From Streptomyces coffeae (GTDB lineage Bacteria; Actinomycetota; Actinomycetes; Streptomycetales; Streptomycetaceae), in contig NZ_JAERRF010000017.1 of NCBI RefSeq assembly GCF_016741875.1, positions 1 to 64,000 of the forward strand: 64,000 bases of DNA. The letters run 5' to 3'. Made by a program: the position numbers and the translations under genes. The notes under the pieces were generated by a model, which worked only from the letters and a program-made list of their open reading frames with translations, did not search any database and was not told where the DNA came from. Shown one piece after another: positions 58,337 to 64,000 of the stretch. Position 1 is the first letter of the stretch, and each line of letters opens with the position of its first letter.

Positions 58337-59524
58337 ATGAGACATTTTGGACACCTGCCAGATGGGGTGCGGTCGGGTCTCTTTCATCGGGAGCCCGGCG
58401 AATTCACTGTGTCCTCGCCCGCCCGGACCCTGGCGGTCGCCCTCGGCGCCACCCTCTACTCGCCCGCCTCCCGGCCCCGGCTCGCCGATGACATCGTCAA
58501 ACAGGCAGGTCGCGGCGTGGTGTCCATGGTGCTGTGCCTGGAGGACTCCATCCATGACGCCGAGGTCGCCGGCGCGGAGGAGAATCTCGTACGTCAGCTC
58601 GGCGCACTCGCCGAGGGTGATGCGGACGCCGCGCTGCCCCTGCTGTTCATCCGGGTCCGCACCCCGGAACAGATCGTCGATCTGGTCCGGAGGCTGGGTC
58701 CGGCCATCCGGCTGCTGTCCGGATTCGTACTGCCGAAGTTCACCGAGGAGCGGGGCGTTTCCTTCCTCGAGGCGCTGATCTCCGCCGAAACCGCCGAGAC
58801 GACGGCCGTCCTGGGCGGACGGCGGCTCTTCGCGATGCCGGTTCTGGAATCCCCCGAGCTGATGCACCGGGAAACCCGTACCGAGACCCTCAGCGGCATA
58901 GGCCGGATCGTCGACAAGTACCGGGAGCGGGTGCTCGCGCTGCGGCTCGGCGTCACCGATCTGTGCTCCGCGTACGGGCTGCGCCGGGCGCCCGACATGA
59001 CCGCCTACGACGTCCAGCTCGTCGCTTCCGTGATCGGGGACGTGGTGAACATGCTGGGCCGGGCCGACGGCACCGGCTTCACGGTCACCGGCCCGGTGTG
59101 GGAGTACTTCAAACAGCACGAGCGGATGTTCAAACCGCAGCTGCGGCTCAGCCCCTTCAGCGGGCGCGCGGAGGCGCTGCGCACCGCGCTCATCGAGCAC
59201 GACATGGACGGTCTGCTGCGCGAGATCGAGCTGGACCGGGCCAACGGCCTGATGGGCAAGACCTGTATCCACCCCACCCATGTCGCCCCCGTGCACGCGC
59301 TCTCCGTCGTCAGCCACGAGGAGTTCAGCGACGCGGCGGACATCCTGGAGCCCGAGCGGTACGGGGGCGGGGTGCTGCGCTCCTCGTACACCAACAAGAT
59401 GAACGAGGTGAAGCCGCACCGGGCCTGGGCCGAGCGCACCATGCTGCGCGCGGAGGTGTTCGGCGTCGCACGGGAGGATGTGAGCTTCGTGGAGTTGCTT
59501 TCGGCGGGCCTGCGGACGGGCTGA
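58337..59524 (+). CDS. HpcH/HpaI aldolase (CitE-like), Ter-associated
   Basis: A 395-residue TIM-barrel lyase of the HpcH/HpaI-CitE superfamily. Core elements: ATLYSPASRPRLADDIVKQ, MVLCLEDSIHDAEV with acidic residues, FIRVRTPEQ, GFVLPKF, a metal-binding region around MPVLESPELMH, and GKTCIHPTHVAPVHALSVVS, typical of the citrate lyase beta fold. This branch is linked to Ter genes and PRTase/StiP/HAD genes in the module predicted by Anantharaman and colleagues to make a nucleoside-like compound. ATG 58337 after GGGGGAG. First gene of the metabolic arm. Confidence 0.88.
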   Translation: MRHFGHLPDGVRSGLFHREPGEFTVSSPARTLAVALGATLYSPASRPRLADDIVKQAGRGVVSMVLCLEDSIHDAEVAGAEENLVRQLGALAEGDADAALPLLFIRVRTPEQIVDLVRRLGPAIRLLSGFVLPKFTEERGVSFLEALISAETAETTAVLGGRRLFAMPVLESPELMHRETRTETLSGIGRIVDKYRERVLALRLGVTDLCSAYGLRRAPDMTAYDVQLVASVIGDVVNMLGRADGTGFTVTGPVWEYFKQHERMFKPQLRLSPFSGRAEALRTALIEHDMDGLLREIELDRANGLMGKTCIHPTHVAPVHALSVVSHEEFSDAADILEPERYGGGVLRSSYTNKMNEVKPHRAWAERTMLRAEVFGVAREDVSFVELLSAGLRTG

Positions 59525-59531
59525 GCCCGCC

Positions 59532-59559
59532 CCGCCGGGCCCCGGTCGGGGCCCGGCGG
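59532..59559 (+). terminator. Perfect 12-bp hairpin after the CitE-like gene
   Basis: CCGCCGGGCCCC (59532-59543) and GGGGCCCGGCGG (59548-59559) around GGTC. It may only partly stop transcription, as the next gene of the pathway starts 64 bp later. Confidence 0.82.
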
Positions 59560-59622
59560 AAACGGCTGGGGCTGCGGGGACGCTGAACGTCACGGGGGGC
59601 TGATGCAGAGAAGAATGTGGGA

Positions 59623-62289
59623 ATGATCGAGAGAGACGAGGCGTACGGCGTGGTGTGGTCGGGACAGTGGGTCGCGGACCGGCTGGGGGTACGGCTCGAC
59701 GGCGGCGAGGAGCTGACCGGGCTGCTGGGGCTGGCGCTGCGGCGCAACCCCAAGCGCGCCCATCTGCTGGTGTCGAACGTGCTCGGCAAGCATGTCCCGC
59801 AGCGCCCCGCCGCGGTCCACGGCGCGGGTGTACGGCTCGGCCGCCGGGTCCGGGAGCTGCTGGGCGAGGAGGCCGCGGCCCGCGCGGTGGTGCTCGGATA
59901 CGCCGAGACCGCCACCGGTCTGGGGCACAGCGTCGCGGACGGCCTCGCCCTCGCGCCGTATCTGCACTCCACCCGCCGCCCGGTCGACGGCGTCGCGACC
60001 GTCGGCGGCTTCGAGGAGGAGCACAGCCACGCCACCTCCCATCTGCTGCTGCCGGAGGACCCGGGGCTGCTGGGCGGTGACGGTCCGCTGGTCCTGGTGG
60101 ACGACGAGTTCTCGACCGGCCGTACGGTGCTCAACACCATCGCCGCCCTCCACCGGCGCTTCCCCCGCGACCACTATGTGGTCGTCGCCCTGGTCGATAT
60201 GCGCTCCGCCGAGGACCGCGCCCGGCTGGACGCGTTCACGGCCGAACTCGGCGCCCGGGTGGACCTGATCGCCGCTGCCACGGGCACGGTCCACCTCCCC
60301 GAGGGCGTCCTCGAGCGCGGACAGCGGCTGGTGGCCGAGCATGAGCACGAGCCCGTCCACGAGCCCGTCCACCAGCCCGTCCACGAGCCCGCCCGCCAGC
60401 CCGCCGACCCGTCCGTGGCGCCCGCCGCCGTCCGCGTCGAGCTGGGCTGGCCCGGGGGGCTGCCCGACGGCGGCCGGCACGGCTTCACCCCCGCCCACCG
60501 CGCCCGGCTGGAGGCGGCGCTTCCCGGCATGGCGTCCCGGATCGCCGCGGCGCTGCCGACGCCGGGCGACGGCAGCCGCCCCCGGGTCCTCGTCCTCGGC
60601 TTCGAGGAGCTGATGTACGCACCGCTGCGGCTCGCCGAGGCGCTGGAGGACGCCCTCGACGGGGCCGAGGTGCGCTACTCGACCACCACGCGCTCACCCG
60701 TGCTCGCCGTCGACGACCCCGGCTACGCCATCCGCACCCGGATCGCGTTCCCCGCCCATGACGGCCCCGCCGACGGCTCCGGCCCGCGCTTCGCGTACAA
60801 CGTGGCGCCCGGCGGCGACCCCGCACGGCGTTTCGACGCGGTCGTCGCCGTCGTCGACTCGGCCGCCGACACCCCCGCGCTGCACGCCCCCGACGGGCTG
60901 CTCGCCCGGCTGGCGCCGCACACCGACCGGGTGCTGCTCGCCGTCGTCCCGTCCCATGTGCCCGCCGCGCCCTCTGAGCCTTCCTCCCCAACCCCCGTCC
61001 CCCGCACCGAACGACAGGCCCCCGGTATGCCCCCACCACCCCAGGAACCCCTGCGCGGACCCGACTTCTCCTCCTACGCCCCCGACGACGTCGGCTGGCT
61101 GCTCCAGGACTTCTCGCACGTCACGCTGGAGGCCCCCACCGAGGAGCGCGAGGAGGCGATCCAGAGCGGCGGTGCGCACTACGCCGAGTCGCTGCCCCAG
61201 GAGTACCAGCCGAGCGAGGAGTACCAGGCGCTGTTCCGGGCCGCGCTGACCGCCTCGGCCGCCCGGATCGCGCGCGCCGTCGGCACCGTCACCGAGACCG
61301 TGCTCGCCGAACGCTCACCCCGCCCCGTGCTGGTCTCGCTGGCCCGCGCCGGAACCCCGGTCGGCGTGCTGATGCGCCGCTGGGCGCGGCATGCGCACGG
61401 ACTCGATCTGCCGCACTACGCGATCTCCATCGTGCGCGGCCGCGGTATCGACACCGCGGCGCTGCGCTGGCTGGCGGACCATCACGACCCGTCCGACATC
61501 GTCTTCGTCGACGGCTGGACCGGCAAGGGCGCGATCACCCGCGAGCTGGCGGACGCCGTCGCCCCGTATCCGGACATCGACCCGCGGATCGCCGTCCTCG
61601 CCGACCCGGGCCGCTGTGTCGAGACCTACGGCACCCGGGACGACTTCCTCGTCCCCTCCGCCTGCCTCAACTCCACCGTTTCCGGGCTGATATCGCGCAC
61701 CGTGCTCCGCGCCGACCTGGTCGGGCCGGATGACTTCCACGGCGCGAAGTTCTACCGGGAACTGGCCGAATCCGATGTCTCCGGGCACTTCCTGGACGCC
61801 GTCGCCGCCCACTTCGACGCGGTCGCCGAGGACGTCGCGGCCGACGTCAAGCAGCTCGCCGCCGCCGACCGCACCCCGACGTGGGAGGGCTGGGCCGCCG
61901 TCGAGCGGATCAGCGAGGAGTACGGCATCCACGACGTCAACCTGGTCAAGCCGGGCGTCGGCGAGACCACCCGGGTGCTGCTGCGCCGCGTCCCGTGGAA
62001 GATCCTCGCCAAGCGCGGCGCGGGCGCGGACCTGGACCACGTACGGCTGCTGGCCGAACAGCGCGGCGTACCGGTGGAGGAGGCCGACGATCTGCCCTAC
62101 ACCTGCGTCGGGCTGATCCATCCGCGCTACACCCGCGGCGCCATCGGAGCGGACGGCAAAGCGGTCCACGTCACAGCCGATGACGGCGCGGTCGGCCACA
62201 CTACGCCTGACAGCCACCTGGCTGAAAACAACCCAACAGACAAGAACGACGAGAACGTGGTCGAGAGAAGAACGGCGGACGCGCGATGA
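59623..62289 (+). CDS. Fused phosphoribosyltransferase-TRSP / StiP-Pelota protein, Ter-associated
   Basis: An 888-residue fusion. Part 1 (about 1-240) is a phosphoribosyltransferase with the PRPP loop LVLVDDEFSTGRTVLN (157-170); a linker of HEP/HQP repeats (about 240-262) leads to a TRSP-type domain (about 275-445). A Pro-rich linker then joins part 2 (about 479-770), a StiP-type domain: SLARAGTPVGVLMRRW, SIVRGRGIDTAAL, FVDGWTGKGAIT and a conserved cysteine in LVPSACLNSTVSGL. The C-terminus (about 785-850) resembles a Pelota RNA-binding domain (LRRVPWKILAKRG). As I recall, these parts are more often separate genes. ATG 59623 is chosen; GTG 59617 is possible. Its stop overlaps the HAD gene (ATGA). 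Confidence 0.85.
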   Translation: MIERDEAYGVVWSGQWVADRLGVRLDGGEELTGLLGLALRRNPKRAHLLVSNVLGKHVPQRPAAVHGAGVRLGRRVRELLGEEAAARAVVLGYAETATGLGHSVADGLALAPYLHSTRRPVDGVATVGGFEEEHSHATSHLLLPEDPGLLGGDGPLVLVDDEFSTGRTVLNTIAALHRRFPRDHYVVVALVDMRSAEDRARLDAFTAELGARVDLIAAATGTVHLPEGVLERGQRLVAEHEHEPVHEPVHQPVHEPARQPADPSVAPAAVRVELGWPGGLPDGGRHGFTPAHRARLEAALPGMASRIAAALPTPGDGSRPRVLVLGFEELMYAPLRLAEALEDALDGAEVRYSTTTRSPVLAVDDPGYAIRTRIAFPAHDGPADGSGPRFAYNVAPGGDPARRFDAVVAVVDSAADTPALHAPDGLLARLAPHTDRVLLAVVPSHVPAAPSEPSSPTPVPRTERQAPGMPPPPQEPLRGPDFSSYAPDDVGWLLQDFSHVTLEAPTEEREEAIQSGGAHYAESLPQEYQPSEEYQALFRAALTASAARIARAVGTVTETVLAERSPRPVLVSLARAGTPVGVLMRRWARHAHGLDLPHYAISIVRGRGIDTAALRWLADHHDPSDIVFVDGWTGKGAITRELADAVAPYPDIDPRIAVLADPGRCVETYGTRDDFLVPSACLNSTVSGLISRTVLRADLVGPDDFHGAKFYRELAESDVSGHFLDAVAAHFDAVAEDVAADVKQLAAADRTPTWEGWAAVERISEEYGIHDVNLVKPGVGETTRVLLRRVPWKILAKRGAGADLDHVRLLAEQRGVPVEEADDLPYTCVGLIHPRYTRGAIGADGKAVHVTADDGAVGHTTPDSHLAENNPTDKNDENVVERRTADAR

Positions 62290-63146
62290 GTGTTGTGGTG
62301 GCGAGTGACCTCGATCGCACCCTGATCTATTCGGCGGCCGCGCTCGGCCTGGACATGCCGGACGCCGAGGCCCCGCGGCTGATGTGCGTCGAGGTGTACG
62401 AGGGCAAGCCGCTGTCGTACATGACCGAGACCGCGGCCGGGCTGCTCGCCGAGCTGGCCCGCACCTCGGTCTTCGTACCGACCACGACCCGCACCCCCGA
62501 GCAGTACCGCCGGGTCCGCCTCCCCGGCCCGCCGTCCCGCTTCGCGGTCTGCGCCAACGGCGGTCATCTGCTGATCGACGGCGAGTCCGACCCCGAGTGG
62601 CACACGAGTGTGCGGGCCCGCCTCGACGGCGAATGCGCCCCGCTCGGCGAGATCACCGCCCACCTCAGCGCCACCGCCGACGCCGGCTGGCTGCTCAAGG
62701 AGCGGGTGGCGGACGACCTGTTCGCCTATCTCGTGGTCGAACGGGACCAACTGCCCGCGGACTACGTCAAGGAGCTGACGGAGTGGGCGGAACCGCGCGG
62801 CTGGACCGTCTCCCTCCAGGGCCGCAAGCTCTACGCCGTACCGAAGCCGCTCACCAAGAGCGCGGCGGTGGCCGAGATCAAGCGGCGTACCGGGGCGGAC
62901 GAGGTACTCGCCGCCGGTGATTCGCTGCTGGACACCGATCTGCTGCTGGCCGCCGACCGCGGCTGGCGTCCGGGCCACGGCGAACTGGCCGATGCGGGCT
63001 GGTCCGCGCCGGAGGTGACCGCGCTCGAGGAGCGGGGCGTGGCGGCGGGCGAGGCCATCATCCGCGCCCTGTCCGAGCGTGCCTCGGTCACCTGGGCGCG
63101 GGCGCGCAGCGAGGTCATCCGCGCGGTTTCCCGCGGCCGGGGCTGA
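62286..63146 (+). CDS. HAD-family phosphatase, Ter-associated
   Basis: A 286-residue Cof-type HAD hydrolase that removes phosphate from a small metabolite. Nucleophile Asp8 and acid Asp10 lie in VVVASDLDRTLIYS; motif II is PTTTRTPEQYRRV; lysine in LTKSAAVAEIKRR; motif IV acidic pair in VLAAGDSLLDTDLLLAA. ATG 62286 overlaps the preceding stop by four bases, so translation is coupled and the two enzymes probably act in one pathway. Confidence 0.92.
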   Translation: MSVVVASDLDRTLIYSAAALGLDMPDAEAPRLMCVEVYEGKPLSYMTETAAGLLAELARTSVFVPTTTRTPEQYRRVRLPGPPSRFAVCANGGHLLIDGESDPEWHTSVRARLDGECAPLGEITAHLSATADAGWLLKERVADDLFAYLVVERDQLPADYVKELTEWAEPRGWTVSLQGRKLYAVPKPLTKSAAVAEIKRRTGADEVLAAGDSLLDTDLLLAADRGWRPGHGELADAGWSAPEVTALEERGVAAGEAIIRALSERASVTWARARSEVIRAVSRGRG

Positions 63147-63210
63147 TCAGCCGGCACGAAGACGCAGTTCCGGGTCAGGCCGCCGAGGGCGGTCTGGACG
63201 CCGGACGGCC

Positions 63211-63333
63211 GCGTGTCTCGCGCAGCGCGCCGTCGAGAAGCACATCAACGCGATCTTCGGCAGGCTCGAACTCCCCGGCAGCTCGGGTTACAGTCGCCGG
63301 GTCCTGGCTGTACTGCGTTTTCTGGGCAGTTGA
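63211..63333 (+). pseudogene. C-terminal remnant of a LuxR-family response regulator
   Basis: The frame ending at TGA 63331-63333 reads LAQRAVEKHINAIFGRLELP, then SSGYSRRVLAVLRFLGS. This is the recognition helix and tail of a NarL-type regulator (family pattern SERAVEKHI..IF.KL.L). Everything upstream is missing: codons before 63211 do not continue the domain and there is no start with a ribosome site. Decayed gene between the HAD gene and the methyltransferase. Confidence 0.75.
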
Positions 63334-63355
63334 GCGAAGAAACGAAGGGGGACCC

Positions 63356-64000
63356 GTGGCCAAGAGCAAGAGCACTCCGATCACGTCCGAGCTGTATGAG
63401 TACATGCTGCGGCACAATCCGCAGCTCGACCCCGTGCAGCGTGAGCTCGTCGAGGTCACGCACGCCCGGCTGCCCGAGTACGCCGGAATGCAGTCGGCCG
63501 AGGAGCAGGGCCCGCTGCTGGCGTTCCTGGTCCGGCTGACCGGCGCCCGCCACATCGTCGAGGTCGGCACCTTCACGGGTTTCTCCGCGCTGGCCATGGC
63601 GCAGGCGCTGCCCGCCGACGGCAAGCTGATCGCCTGCGATGTCTCGGAGGAGTGGACCGCGTACGGGCGGGAGGCGTGGGCGAAGGCGGGTGTCGCCGAC
63701 CGTATCGACCTGCGGATCGCGCCCGCGCTGGAGACGCTGCGGGCGATGCCCGCCGAGCCGCATATCGACTTCGTCTACCTCGACGCGGACAAGGCGAGCT
63801 ATGTCGACTACTGGGAGGAGTTGGTGCCGCGGCTGAACCCCGGCGGGGTGATCGTCGCGGACAACGTCTTCTACAACGGGGACGTCACCGACCCGGCGAC
63901 GACCGGCGCGGGCGCCGCGATCCGGACGTTCAACGATCATGTGGCCGCGGACGACCGGATGGAAGCGATCATGCTGACGGTCGCGGACGGGCTCACTCTG
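63356..64000 (+). CDS. Class I SAM O-methyltransferase (catechol/caffeoyl-CoA type), partial
   Basis: The first 215 codons of a cytoplasmic O-methyltransferase, cut by the window end (family length about 220-225, so only the last few residues are lost). SAM-binding EVGTFTGFSALAMAQALP (motif I), the metal-binding aspartates in FVYLDADKASYVDYW and VIVADNVFYNGDVTDP, and the closing strand near MLTVADGL fit the Mg-dependent COMT/CCoAOMT group. It would methylate a catechol-like hydroxyl; substrate unknown. GTG 63356 follows GAAGGGGG. Confidence 0.92.
   Translation, partial: MAKSKSTPITSELYEYMLRHNPQLDPVQRELVEVTHARLPEYAGMQSAEEQGPLLAFLVRLTGARHIVEVGTFTGFSALAMAQALPADGKLIACDVSEEWTAYGREAWAKAGVADRIDLRIAPALETLRAMPAEPHIDFVYLDADKASYVDYWEELVPRLNPGGVIVADNVFYNGDVTDPATTGAGAAIRTFNDHVAADDRMEAIMLTVADGLTL

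Overview
The window is chromosomal DNA of a Streptomyces or very close actinomycete. It is GC-rich with strong third-position G/C bias, ribosome sites are GGAGG-like, and GTG starts are frequent. Gene blocks match known Streptomyces ones: fasR-fabD-fabH-acpP-fabF beside a DUF3145 gene (SCO2386-2391 in S. coelicolor, from memory), and aceE beside DUF3052, AhpE and ter genes. I saw no rRNA, tRNA, CRISPR array, insertion sequence or origin.

Layout. 1-7789 (minus): 5' part of a multimodular NRPS running off the left edge, built as starter C, Thr A domain, C, Phe-type A domain with embedded N-methyltransferase, C. 8461-9564: lone cytochrome c biogenesis gene ccsB. 9565-10935: decay zone with a small secreted protein, a deleted LuxR regulator, the tail of an ABC-2 permease and a short tandem duplication. 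10998-26486: mixed single genes, namely AraC, FG-GAP lipoprotein, thioredoxin/phosphatase/OsmC group, zinc-ribbon protein, MarR with divergent oxidoreductase, IPT/TIG protein, streptogramin B lyase, EI24 membrane protein, a C15-like secreted protein lacking its cysteine, and secreted small proteins. 26530-31627: TetR with divergent GH3 glucosidase, SGNH hydrolase, DUF3145. 31744-37668: housekeeping fatty acid synthesis and its activator FasR. 37781-46050: pirin, serine hydrolase, MerR, and a two-component system between two DUF1023 hydrolases. 46145-49106: TetR with divergent drug exporter, and an I36 protease inhibitor. 49209-53421: aceE, DUF3052, AhpE. 53578-63146: tellurium-resistance (Ter) stress module. 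63356 onward: O-methyltransferase cut by the right edge.

How the genes work together. The fab block supplies acyl-ACP under FasR; a perfect palindrome upstream of fabD is a candidate operator. The Ter block couples TerD/TerA/TerC-type metal-responsive envelope proteins with CitE-like, phosphoribosyltransferase-StiP and HAD enzymes, the gene set proposed (Anantharaman and colleagues) to make a nucleoside-like metabolite. Here the two transferase parts are fused in one 888-residue protein. The two-component system probably controls itself and a neighbouring DUF1023 hydrolase through a shared ATACC-NN-GGTAT site. Several convergent gene pairs are separated by long, near-perfect hairpins that should act as two-way terminators.

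Domain calls, specificity codes and family names come from reading the sequence by eye; no database search was run.
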